Shown in pieces: positions 35,475-43,505 of a DNA stretch of 46,054 nucleotides. The DNA lies in NCBI GenBank assembly GCA_016212165.1, contig JACRGY010000132.1, positions 1 through 46,054 of the forward strand, in the 5' to 3' direction. A model generated the notes under the pieces. It ran no database searches. It was not told the origin of the DNA and saw only the letters and a program-made list of their open reading frames with translations. Position 1 is the first letter of the stretch. The number at the start of each line of letters is the position of its first letter. This DNA comes from Nitrospirota bacterium (GTDB lineage Bacteria > Nitrospirota > Thermodesulfovibrionia > Thermodesulfovibrionales > UBA1546). The position numbers and the translations under genes were made by a program.

Positions 35475-38326
35475 GACAGCATCCCCAGTTTTGACATCAT
35501 GGATTTTATATTATCATAATCCTCATCCCTCGCCTCAACGAAACCCGTATAGCTCTTGGTTATGGATTCAAGTATGCGCCGGTTGTCCGGAGACGGATTG
35601 GTCAGCTCAGTCAAGGCAGACCTCAGGCGTGATGCCTCTTCCTTACCCACTGACTTATTAACGCATACATTAAATTCAGGAATATTTTCTGAGACCTTCA
35701 GAAACTTTAAGCCCTGATCCCTGAACTTGTATGCAGTCGCCTCCATAATACCGCCTGCATCAAACTCGCCCTGGAGCACTGCCTTGGCAACATCATCGTG
35801 ATGCCCGAGATAGTTGTAGTAATGAAGATCTTTCAATTCTATGCCTGCCTCCAAAAGCATGGCCCTCGGCACAATATGGCTTGATGTCGAGTGAAAATCC
35901 CCAAAGGCAAATGTCTTTCCCTTCAAATCTTCCACTGAATTTATATTCCTGTCCATCCTTGCAATTATCACGCAATGCTGATAAGGCTTGCCTTCCCTGA
36001 GCGCCTTTGCAATCACATCAGTGTCATATTTGTTGTGCGCCTCTATATATGTAGACGGCGTCATATAACACACCTGTGTTACGTTCTTGCCGATATCACT
36101 TACCGCTTCTTCAAAATCAATGGCCACTTTCAGTTCAACCTTCCTCTTAAGTTTCTTGCTGAGATACTCTGCCAGCGGGCTGAACTTTATGAACATATCT
36201 GCAGGAGATTCCAGAGGCACGACACCAAATCTTATTATGCCTTTGCCTTCTTCCTCAGAAAACTTGAATCTCTTTATTTCTGTGTCTATTAATTCTGCAT
36301 CCTTGAGGAGCGCCCTTAAGGAATTATTTACATTAAATGCAAGGTCGCGGTTTCCTTTTGGAATCTCTTTAATCTTCTCTGTAGAATTCCATATCTGGTT
36401 CGAACCTATCTTCTGCTCATAGATGGCCCTTGAAATCTGCTGGCTCTTGTCAGAGACTATCTCGATAGCCTGTGAAATATGTTTGCTGTTTACTGCCTGT
36501 TCTTGTGTTGCTGTCTTGACCTGCTGGGATATATCCCTCATCTTTTCTGTTGCGGTCATTATCAGGGATATGCCTTTTGACTGCTCTGATGTTGCTTTGG
36601 CAATCAGGCCTGTCATGCCCTTAACGCGTTCCATTGCCTCCGAAACCAGCTTTACCGACTTTGTCTGTTCTCCCGTGGAGCGTTCTATTGAAAATGCCAT
36701 CTCCGAAGATTTTTTAGAACTGTCAAGAATCTTTTTTAACGCATCAGATGCCTCTTTTGAAAGTTTAAAGCCGTCTTCAACAGATATCAGACCTTCACCC
36801 ATCGCATAAACAGCGCCCTTTACCTCCTGCTGAACAGATTGTATCAGAGAGCCTATCTCCTGGGTTGAAAATGCCGTCCTTTCCGCAAGGTCCTTAATCT
36901 CATCTGCAACAACTGAAAATCCCTTGCCGTGCTCTCCTGCCTGAGCAGCGAGTATCGCTGCATTCAGGGCAAGGAGTGTCGTCTGATCCGTAATCTCATC
37001 TATCACATTAAGGATCTTTCCGATCTCTTCAGACCTGCCGCCAAGTTTCTTTATGAATTCATTTGTCTTTTCAACTGAAAATTTTATATTTTTCATTCCG
37101 TCTATTGTTTTTTCTATGGACGTCATGCCGAATGTTGAGGCATCGTTCATGACCTTTTCGGATAACTTTGCCGATTCCTTCGCGTTCAGTTCAACCTCTT
37201 TTACAGAAGATGCTATCTCTTCTATTGCTGAAAGGGTTTCATCGGTTATGCCTGAAAGATTGTCGGCATTCTGCGCCACTTCTTTTATTGTGGCAGAAAG
37301 CTCCTCAATCGAAGATGACGTTGCCTCAACAGAGCCAAAGAGGTCATGGGTGCTGTTTGTCACCTGCCCTATGCTCGTAGCAATCTCATCCATCGAGGCT
37401 GCCGTCTCTTCCGTAGATGCGGCAAGCCCCTCCGTGCTCTCGGTAATCTCTGAAATAGCAGCATTCAACTGTTCAACAGAACTCGAAATATCAGCTACTG
37501 CCTCTGCCTCAAGCTGGGTCCCGTCCACAACTTTTTTGGAATCCTTTTCAACATTACCGGCTACGCGTGAGATCCTTAGCGAAACGTCTTTAATCCTCTG
37601 GAGTATCCTTCCCAGGGAACCAATAGACTCCTTTACGGACTGGCTGAGCCTGGCAATCTCATCCTTGCCCTTTATATCTGTCTCAAATGAGAGGTCACCC
37701 TCCGCCAGCCTCGATGCTGCCATCTCTATCGCCTTTACAGGCACTATAATCATCTTCCTGAGCATGAACCACAACACCAGGCTGAAACCGAGAGCTCCCA
37801 AAACGGTCAGTACGATTACGGTTACTATTGATTTCATCGCCTTATCATATTCTTTCTCGATAGACAGCGAGACCTTTACCGCGCCGAGGAGAGCTCCTTC
37901 CTGGGCATGGCAGCCCTTGCACGAAGAAGTATTTTCGAGGGGTTTGTAAAGGACAAACTTTTTTGCATCTTTTATCATGACCGGCATTTTCGTATCAATC
38001 AGCTTCTTTATGGTGGCAGCTTCTTCTGCCGGAGAATCTTTTTTAAATGCCTCCCGGCCCTCAAAATTTATTATATGAATATCCTCTATGCCGCCAACGC
38101 CCCTGATGCCCTCTACAAGTTCCTTTGTAAGATCAGGCCTGTTCTCTATCATTGTCCTCTCAACATTCTTTGTAACAATAGCAGCGGTGGTCTTTGAATT
38201 TTCTTCAGTAATGCTATATAAAGTTGATTTTTCTATAAGCATGGTCATAATACCCGCCAGGACAATTCCGACAAAAAGCATGCTCAAAACTGTAATAATT
38301 ATCTTTAATTCAAGTTTTTCGCTCAT
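35471..38326 (-). CDS. Chemoreceptor with CxxCH periplasmic sensor and C-terminal PhnD-like binding domain
   Basis: 951 aa, exceptionally long. Helix at about 9-31, periplasmic region 32-165 with CKGCH (C136, C139, H140), a c-type haem site of the Tll0287/DUF3365-like kind, second helix 166-188 and HAMP 190-243. The signalling coiled coil runs to about 680, with the hairpin at 451-480 (LALNAAILAAQAGEHGKGF). The last 255 residues are a PhnD-like phosphate/phosphonate-binding fold: IIRFGVVPLESPADMF, then YMTPSTY, then DLKGKTFAFGDFHSTSS. By topology this domain is cytoplasmic, which is unusual. GGAGG precedes ATG 38326. Confidence 0.92.
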   Translation of the reverse strand: MSEKLELKIIITVLSMLFVGIVLAGIMTMLIEKSTLYSITEENSKTTAAIVTKNVERTMIENRPDLTKELVEGIRGVGGIEDIHIINFEGREAFKKDSPAEEAATIKKLIDTKMPVMIKDAKKFVLYKPLENTSSCKGCHAQEGALLGAVKVSLSIEKEYDKAMKSIVTVIVLTVLGALGFSLVLWFMLRKMIIVPVKAIEMAASRLAEGDLSFETDIKGKDEIARLSQSVKESIGSLGRILQRIKDVSLRISRVAGNVEKDSKKVVDGTQLEAEAVADISSSVEQLNAAISEITESTEGLAASTEETAASMDEIATSIGQVTNSTHDLFGSVEATSSSIEELSATIKEVAQNADNLSGITDETLSAIEEIASSVKEVELNAKESAKLSEKVMNDASTFGMTSIEKTIDGMKNIKFSVEKTNEFIKKLGGRSEEIGKILNVIDEITDQTTLLALNAAILAAQAGEHGKGFSVVADEIKDLAERTAFSTQEIGSLIQSVQQEVKGAVYAMGEGLISVEDGFKLSKEASDALKKILDSSKKSSEMAFSIERSTGEQTKSVKLVSEAMERVKGMTGLIAKATSEQSKGISLIMTATEKMRDISQQVKTATQEQAVNSKHISQAIEIVSDKSQQISRAIYEQKIGSNQIWNSTEKIKEIPKGNRDLAFNVNNSLRALLKDAELIDTEIKRFKFSEEEGKGIIRFGVVPLESPADMFIKFSPLAEYLSKKLKRKVELKVAIDFEEAVSDIGKNVTQVCYMTPSTYIEAHNKYDTDVIAKALREGKPYQHCVIIARMDRNINSVEDLKGKTFAFGDFHSTSSHIVPRAMLLEAGIELKDLHYYNYLGHHDDVAKAVLQGEFDAGGIMEATAYKFRDQGLKFLKVSENIPEFNVCVNKSVGKEEASRLRSALTELTNPSPDNRRILESITKSYTGFVEARDEDYDNIKSMMSKLGMLS

Positions 38327-38342
38327 AAGACCTCCATCTTTA

Positions 38343-38378
38343 AAAAAGTTTCAGAAGGTTAAAAAGTTTCAGAAGGTT
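38343..38378. repeat. Two perfect 18-bp tandem repeats upstream of the haem MCP
   Basis: AAAAAGTTTCAGAAGGTT occurs at 38343-38360 and 38361-38378. The right edge overlaps the palindrome AAGGTTAACCTT (38373-38384). The block fills much of the 95-bp gap between cheW and the MCP gene, the only sizeable break within the core operon. Confidence 0.85.
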
Positions 38379-38421
38379 AACCTTTTACCCTTCTTACCCT
38401 ATTAAAACTATTTACCCTTTT

Positions 38422-39153
38422 TTATTTTAGATTTATTTCCAATATCTTTTCCATGCGTATGACAGAGATAAATCTGCTGTTATAAAGAACAACCCCCTCG
38501 ATAAACATCAACTCTGCTTCTGACAGATGTGCAGGCGGCTCAACAATCTCCGAAGGAGAAATGCGGATAACACCCTTTACCTTGTCTATAACAGCGCCCG
38601 CCGGGCCTTTCGGGCCTTTCAGTGTCAGTATTTTTTTGCGGGAATTATCTACCTGCAAATCCGCTAAAACTGTCTCGCCTTTGCCCTTTATCGAAAGCCT
38701 CTTTTTCAAATCTATAACAGGTATTATCTTACCCCTTAAGGAAGTAATGCCGAGGATATAGTCAGGCACCTTTGGAACCGGCATGATTCGTTGAAACCTG
38801 AGTATCTCCTCAATATCAAAAACTCTGAAGGCAAATTCTTCAGTAGAAAGATGAAATGTCAAAAGTTCGACTATCTCTTCGCTTATTTTTTCCGGTTCAG
38901 GAGTCTTTGCTGCAGGCGCTGTCTCATGGATTCCACCCTTGGCAGGAAGGCTGATTGTTTCATGGGAAGTCGCCTCTTCTGTTTCATCCTGCTGCTCATG
39001 GGCCGCAGGAGATTCTTTCGTAACGGATTTTTCTTCGCTTCTGCGGCTATCCGCTTCCTCAGGAGACGGGGCCGCCTCAGGCGATTCCTCCTGAGCCTTC
39101 CCCTTCTCCTCTTTTCCCTCTTTAATCTTCTTCCTAATTTTCGCTATATCCAT
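38422..39153 (-). CDS. CheW domain protein with charged N-terminal extension
   Basis: 243 aa from ATG 39153, preceded by GGAGATGGG; an in-frame ATG at 39180 lies 47 bp inside the ATPase gene and is less likely. Residues 1-85 are low-complexity, Lys/Glu/Ser/Ala-rich, and likely disordered. Residues about 95-243 form a CheW fold (LTFHLSTEEFAFRVFDIEEIL, ITSLRGKIIPVIDLKKRL, AVIDKVKGVIRI). Such long tails are unlike standard CheW (about 160 aa) and could bind another partner such as the adjacent ATPase. It overlaps the ATPase gene by 20 bp. Confidence 0.9.
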   Translation of the reverse strand: MDIAKIRKKIKEGKEEKGKAQEESPEAAPSPEEADSRRSEEKSVTKESPAAHEQQDETEEATSHETISLPAKGGIHETAPAAKTPEPEKISEEIVELLTFHLSTEEFAFRVFDIEEILRFQRIMPVPKVPDYILGITSLRGKIIPVIDLKKRLSIKGKGETVLADLQVDNSRKKILTLKGPKGPAGAVIDKVKGVIRISPSEIVEPPAHLSEAELMFIEGVVLYNSRFISVIRMEKILEINLK

Positions 39154-39952
39154 TAAGTCCCATCTCCTGAGCGGCCTCATTAATCAACTGCCTCTCTATA
39201 ATTCTGTATTCATGCCCGAGTCCGCCTAAAAGCGCAGCTGTTGCCAGGCTGTTTATCAGCCTCGGGATGCCCCCGGAATACGCATGAAGCGCACTCAATG
39301 CATCATCCGTAAACAGCATATCCTCCCGGCCCCCAATCTTCAGCCTGTGCTCCACATACCCTTTAATCTCGCTTTCGCTGATTGGCCCGAGATGATAAAA
39401 CAGCCCGATGCGCTGTTTCAGGGGAATATATGCCTTATGGTTTAACCTGCGCCTGAGGTCCGGCTGTCCGACAAGTATGAGGCTTAACAGGTTTGTGTCA
39501 TCAAGCTGGAAATTCGTGAGCAGCCTTATCTCCTCAAAGGTCTCTTTGTTGGGAATAAGCTGCGCCTCGTCTATGATTACCACAGGCGTAATCCCTGCCT
39601 GATAGTCTTCATAGACCTTTGAATAGACTGCTTCAAGCAGGTCATCCTTGAAGTTTGACGGGACATCTATATCAAAACGCTTGGCAACTGTCCTCAGGAA
39701 TTGGGCAGGCGTGAGCCTGGGATTAATTATGAGGATGATCCTGTGTTTTTCTCCCAATGAATCTATCAGCGCCCGCGTAAGCGTTGTCTTCCCGCAGCCG
39801 ACATCGCCTGTCAGGAGAATCAAATCTCTTTCTTCAACAGCATACTGAAGCCTTGCAAGCGCTTCTTCGTGCGCCCTGCTCATAAAAAGGAATTTCGGGT
39901 CAGGCGTTTTGGTAAACGGCCTGCGTTTCAGCCCATAAAATTCCTCATACAT
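39134..39952 (-). CDS. ExeA-family AAA ATPase within the chemosensory operon
   Basis: 272 aa with the ExeA opening (YEEFYGLKRRPFTKTPDP), Walker A GDVGCGKTT (residues 49-57), Walker B VVIIDEAQ (124-131), a GQPDLRRR motif and a winged C-terminal helical part (GGIPRLINSLATAALLGG). No membrane helix and no peptidoglycan-binding domain is found, unlike classical ExeA or the paralogue at 562-1509. It overlaps cheA by 8 bp and cheW by 20 bp, so it is fully coupled to them. It might act on receptor-array placement or on pilus machinery; direct evidence is lacking. Confidence 0.88.
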   Translation of the reverse strand: MYEEFYGLKRRPFTKTPDPKFLFMSRAHEEALARLQYAVEERDLILLTGDVGCGKTTLTRALIDSLGEKHRIILIINPRLTPAQFLRTVAKRFDIDVPSNFKDDLLEAVYSKVYEDYQAGITPVVIIDEAQLIPNKETFEEIRLLTNFQLDDTNLLSLILVGQPDLRRRLNHKAYIPLKQRIGLFYHLGPISESEIKGYVEHRLKIGGREDMLFTDDALSALHAYSGGIPRLINSLATAALLGGLGHEYRIIERQLINEAAQEMGLNGYSEN

Positions 39953-41942
39953 TTAGAGCACCCCCTTTTATCTTTTGTTTTATAACAGACTCATCTATGA
40001 GTGCATCAACATCTATGACCAGTATAACCTCGTGTTTGCCTATCTCTGCGGCGCCTGCAAAGCCGCGAAGCCCTGCAAAATATTCTCCCAGCGACTTGAT
40101 GACTATCTCATGCTGGCCGAAGAGTTCATCAACTATCAAACCATGTTTCCTGTTTCCGGCTCCGACAACAACGGCAAAAAACTTATCAGATTCGCTTTCT
40201 CCTATAGCAAAAACCCTCCCGATGTTTGTCATGGGGAGCATCTCTCCTCTCAGGTTATAGACTTCCTTCCCTTCTACGGTCTGGAGTTCGTTCCGTGTGA
40301 TAACAACTGTCTCGGATATGGAGGTCAGGGGCATTGCAAACTTCATATCGCCTACCCTGATAAGCAGGGACTTGACAATAGCAAGCGTAATAGGAATAGT
40401 CAGGAGCATTGTAGTCCCCTTGTCTTTTTCTGTATCTATCTCTGCAAAACCTCCAATGGCTGCAAGTTTCTCCTTCACGACATCCATGCCCACACCACGG
40501 CCTGAAACCTCGCTTACCACTTCCTTTGTGCTGAAGCCTGGAGTAAAGATAAAATCTATAATCTCTTTTCCGTCAAGCTCTGCGCCCCTTTCTAAAAGGC
40601 CCCTTTCAATTGCCTTCTCTTTCACCCTTTGGACATCAATTCCGCCGCCGTCATCCTTAACCTCAATAATAACGTGGTTGCCGCGCTGGGACGCCTTCAG
40701 GATAATAGTGCCGGACTCTTTCTTCCCTTTTCTTTTTCTTTCCTCCGCCGGTTCAATGCCGTGGTCAAGCGCATTTCTTACAAGATGCATCAAGGGGTCA
40801 ATAACCTCTTCCGCAATATATTTGTCAATCTCTGTATCCTCTCCGTACATGACAAGCTCTATTTTTTTCCCTATCTCTCTTGAGTATTTCCTGATAACCT
40901 GCGCGAGCCGCGAGAATATCTGGCCTATGGGAACCATTCTTATCTCCAGCACCCGGTTCTGAAGTTCTACCAGTCTTTTCTCAAGTGTCTGAGATATTTT
41001 ATGGACGTCAATGACCAGCGGTGAATGGCCGTAATTCTCAATCAGTTCTTCACCTATTCTCTTTACAGCGCCCTTTGCAAGTGTAAGCTCGCCTATGGTA
41101 TTAAGAATCCTGTCCAGCTTCTCTATATCAACCCTCACAGTTGTAGTTGTACTCTTAAGAGTGGCCTCTCGCTGCTGGTCGCTTCCGGCCTGTGCCTTTT
41201 GAGGCTGCGGGACAACCTCGGTAACTCTTGGATTGATCAGGCTTTCAATATCAAATCCTATATCATCCTTAACCTTTTCCACTGGCTGAGCGCTGCTGAA
41301 CATAAGGTTGAAACCTATGGAATCAGGAGGCATATTTGATGAAGTCGGGAGTGTTGATATCAGCTCTCCTTTTGATTTTATCAGCCTGGTGAGCTCTTCC
41401 AGTGATTTATCAAAATCAGCCAGGGAAAATATCGCCTTAGCCAGATAGACCCCTTTGCCTTCATGGATATTTGCCTTTAACCTGTGTTCCTCATACTCTG
41501 ACAGCACCATAAGCAGCGATTCATCAATAAGCCCTTTGAGTTCAGGGCCTTTTGTCCTGCTTGCGAGAGAACTTCTGAATACCTCTATATTTTTCAGATG
41601 TCCTGAGACATCCTGTTCCTTGTCCTGGTTAAGCCCTTCAATAATCGACCTGAGTATATCAATATTATTGAACAGAAATTTCACGACATCCTCGGATATA
41701 TCAACCTTGCCAAGCCTTATCTCATCAAGCAGGGATTCAAGCGCATGGCTGAGGTCAGCAATACCCTGATGCCCAAAAAGCCCTGAAAGCCCCTTGAGTG
41801 TATGTATGGCGCGGAAAAGCGCATTGATGGTATCAGGATTAAGCTCGGCCTGATATGTATCCTGTACCTCGAGAATAAGCCTGCCTGATTCCTCGAGCAG
41901 GTCTTCTGCTTCAGCTATAAACTCTTTTTTGGCTGAGCTCAT
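39945..41942 (-). CDS. cheA: Chemotaxis histidine kinase CheA (P2-less or atypical P2)
   Basis: 665 aa. HPt domain residues 1-~105 with phospho-acceptor H47 in AIHTLKGLSGLFG. Residues 135-205 are a distinct domain (YEEHRLKANIHEGKG, then GELISTLPT) known from alternative and Dif/Frz-type kinases rather than the usual CheY-docking P2. A dimerisation helix pair lies at about 265-335. The ATP domain has HLVRNALDHGIE (N box), DDGGGID and SGRGVGMD. The CheW-like end is about 520-660. Start overlaps the cheY stop (ATGA). Confidence 0.97.
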   Translation of the reverse strand: MSSAKKEFIAEAEDLLEESGRLILEVQDTYQAELNPDTINALFRAIHTLKGLSGLFGHQGIADLSHALESLLDEIRLGKVDISEDVVKFLFNNIDILRSIIEGLNQDKEQDVSGHLKNIEVFRSSLASRTKGPELKGLIDESLLMVLSEYEEHRLKANIHEGKGVYLAKAIFSLADFDKSLEELTRLIKSKGELISTLPTSSNMPPDSIGFNLMFSSAQPVEKVKDDIGFDIESLINPRVTEVVPQPQKAQAGSDQQREATLKSTTTTVRVDIEKLDRILNTIGELTLAKGAVKRIGEELIENYGHSPLVIDVHKISQTLEKRLVELQNRVLEIRMVPIGQIFSRLAQVIRKYSREIGKKIELVMYGEDTEIDKYIAEEVIDPLMHLVRNALDHGIEPAEERKRKGKKESGTIILKASQRGNHVIIEVKDDGGGIDVQRVKEKAIERGLLERGAELDGKEIIDFIFTPGFSTKEVVSEVSGRGVGMDVVKEKLAAIGGFAEIDTEKDKGTTMLLTIPITLAIVKSLLIRVGDMKFAMPLTSISETVVITRNELQTVEGKEVYNLRGEMLPMTNIGRVFAIGESESDKFFAVVVGAGNRKHGLIVDELFGQHEIVIKSLGEYFAGLRGFAGAAEIGKHEVILVIDVDALIDESVIKQKIKGGALNV

Positions 41943-42307
41943 AGGTCCAGAATCTTTCTTATAATGCCCTGTAGTTCCGGAGCCTTAAAGGGCTTTGTCA
42001 CATAAGCAGTTGCACCAAGCGCCATACCTCTTTTCTTGTCCTCCTCGCTTCTTTCAGTGGTGACTATTATCAACGGAATATGATTATATCTTGGATTGCC
42101 TTTAACAAAGTTTATTAATTCAAGGCCGTTTATATCAGGCATATTAATATCTGTTAGCACCAGATCAAAGTCCTGCGCAGGAAGGAGTTTTAATGCATCA
42201 AACCCTGTAGGGGCTTCGACAACTTCAAAATCACCAATCTCTTCTATAACCGCTCTAATCAGGGAACGCGTAGTTGCTGAATCTTCAACAATCAGAATGG
42301 ATTTCAC
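41939..42307 (-). CDS. cheY: CheY-like response regulator (first)
   Basis: 122 aa. The start codon is GTG 42307, with AGGGGG about 6 bp upstream; an ATG two bases earlier leads to an immediate stop. Acidic pair VEDSATT, phosphosite Asp in LVLTDINMPDING, Thr in IIVTTERSEED and Lys in YVTKPFKAPEL are present. It is the first core gene after the 64-bp gap and overlaps cheA. Confidence 0.95.
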   Translation of the reverse strand: MKSILIVEDSATTRSLIRAVIEEIGDFEVVEAPTGFDALKLLPAQDFDLVLTDINMPDINGLELINFVKGNPRYNHIPLIIVTTERSEEDKKRGMALGATAYVTKPFKAPELQGIIRKILDL

Positions 42308-42371
42308 ATAACCCCCTAATAAGTCATAGACTAGAACTGATAGATTTTAACAAAATAGCACTAAAAAAGCA

Positions 42372-43505
42372 TCACATCTTTGTTTTATTTTCTGCATCCC
42401 TCTGCATATCCTGAATTCTGCGCTGGAGAAGCGCTTTTTCCAGTGCAAGGCCTGCCTGGCTGACAAATATCTCCAGCCCTTCTGTCTCTGTTATCGCCTC
42501 GCCTGTCGGAAGATTATCACAGTAAAGCATTGCAGCAACCCGGCCCTCTGCAATTATGGGAAATATTGCAACATCCGTTGGCCAGCCTCCTCCGATATCC
42601 TTTATCAGATACTCTGTGATTCTATCTTTCTCCATGGCCCCTCTGTATGTATGCGTCTCATTCACAATCCTTGTCAGGAATGGGCTGTCCTTTAAGGGGA
42701 GTTTCGTCTCTCTTATTTTTTCATCAGCCCTTTCTATCTCCAGGCCGAACTGGCCCAGCCCCACAACCTCTTTTTCTCCGGCCATAAACAGAATGCCTCT
42801 CTGAAAAATATCGCTTGCGAACCTCAGTATAAGAAGCGTTATTTCCGAGGCTGAATTCGGGAACCTCAGTTCCTGCGTAAGCGCCTTAAGGGCTGAGATA
42901 TCTTTCCTTTCTGCAACCGGCTGGCCTCCCCAGTCTGTTTCCCAGCCGCTTTCTTCTGCCTCTCCGGTAAGTTCTTCGTTTGAAACATACTCCGGCTGGC
43001 TTGATTCATCATGTACCCTTGCGCCTTCCATAAGAAGATATTCAGGGCTTATTCCCTTTGAGACCTCCCACCCCGGGTCTTCAACCTCTATCTTGTCTTT
43101 TATATCAAGGTCATCAAGCTCAAATTGGAAATCACCCTCCTGCCAGAGCAGAAGTTGATAGACAACCCTCTCTATCCTCTTTTTGGAAGCCTTTTCCAGG
43201 ACATCCCTGTTTACTGCGCCAAGCTCAAAAAGTATCTCTGCAATTGACGTGGCAGGCAGCTTTTTTTTTACTTCCAGCGCCATCTGCAATGCAGACTCCT
43301 TTATCACACTGCCATGCAGAAGGTCATGTCCGATGGTCCCGTCAAGCGCGCTGTTCTCTGCCCTGACAACAAGGCCGTTTTTAAACACTATCATGGCAGA
43401 GCCCGCAGTCCCTTTGATGACCAGAGTCCCGGTCTTCTTCCCGATACTCAGTATCTGAAATATATCAGAAAGGGCCAGGTCTTCGAGCCTTCCGACAAGA
43501 CTCAT
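42372..43505 (-). CDS. DUF4388 (PatA-like) and GAF domain protein
   Basis: 377 aa. Residues 1-~100 are a DUF4388 domain (LVGRLEDLALSDIFQILSIG, then GTLVIKGTAGSAMIVFKNGLVVRAE), and a companion region 100-150 ends in WQEGDFQFELDDL. A GAF-like domain covers about 215-365 (ASDIFQRGILFMAGEKEVVGLGQFG, then VAAMLYCDNLPTGEAIT). DUF4388 proteins are linked to type IV pilus and chemosensory clusters (PatA, PilT-related control). The start overlaps the glgC stop by ATGA. The middle, about 150-215, looks disordered. Confidence 0.88.
   Translation of the reverse strand: MSLVGRLEDLALSDIFQILSIGKKTGTLVIKGTAGSAMIVFKNGLVVRAENSALDGTIGHDLLHGSVIKESALQMALEVKKKLPATSIAEILFELGAVNRDVLEKASKKRIERVVYQLLLWQEGDFQFELDDLDIKDKIEVEDPGWEVSKGISPEYLLMEGARVHDESSQPEYVSNEELTGEAEESGWETDWGGQPVAERKDISALKALTQELRFPNSASEITLLILRFASDIFQRGILFMAGEKEVVGLGQFGLEIERADEKIRETKLPLKDSPFLTRIVNETHTYRGAMEKDRITEYLIKDIGGGWPTDVAIFPIIAEGRVAAMLYCDNLPTGEAITETEGLEIFVSQAGLALEKALLQRRIQDMQRDAENKTKM

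Noticed and set aside
37053-37949. Long plus-strand frame (298 aa) opposite the haem chemoreceptor
   Set aside because: Ser-rich low-complexity translation of the antisense of a coiled coil; no Shine-Dalgarno or domain. Similar frames at 33811-34485, 32194-33231 and 30898-31716 are rejected for the same reason.
38343-38378. CRISPR-like repeat
   Set aside because: Only two directly adjacent units with no spacers; no cas genes or arrays anywhere in the window.
39154-39180. Longer start (ATG 39180) for the charged-tail CheW
   Set aside because: It lies 47 bp inside the ATPase gene; ATG 39153 has a GGAGAT site and gives the MDIAKIRKKIKEG start.
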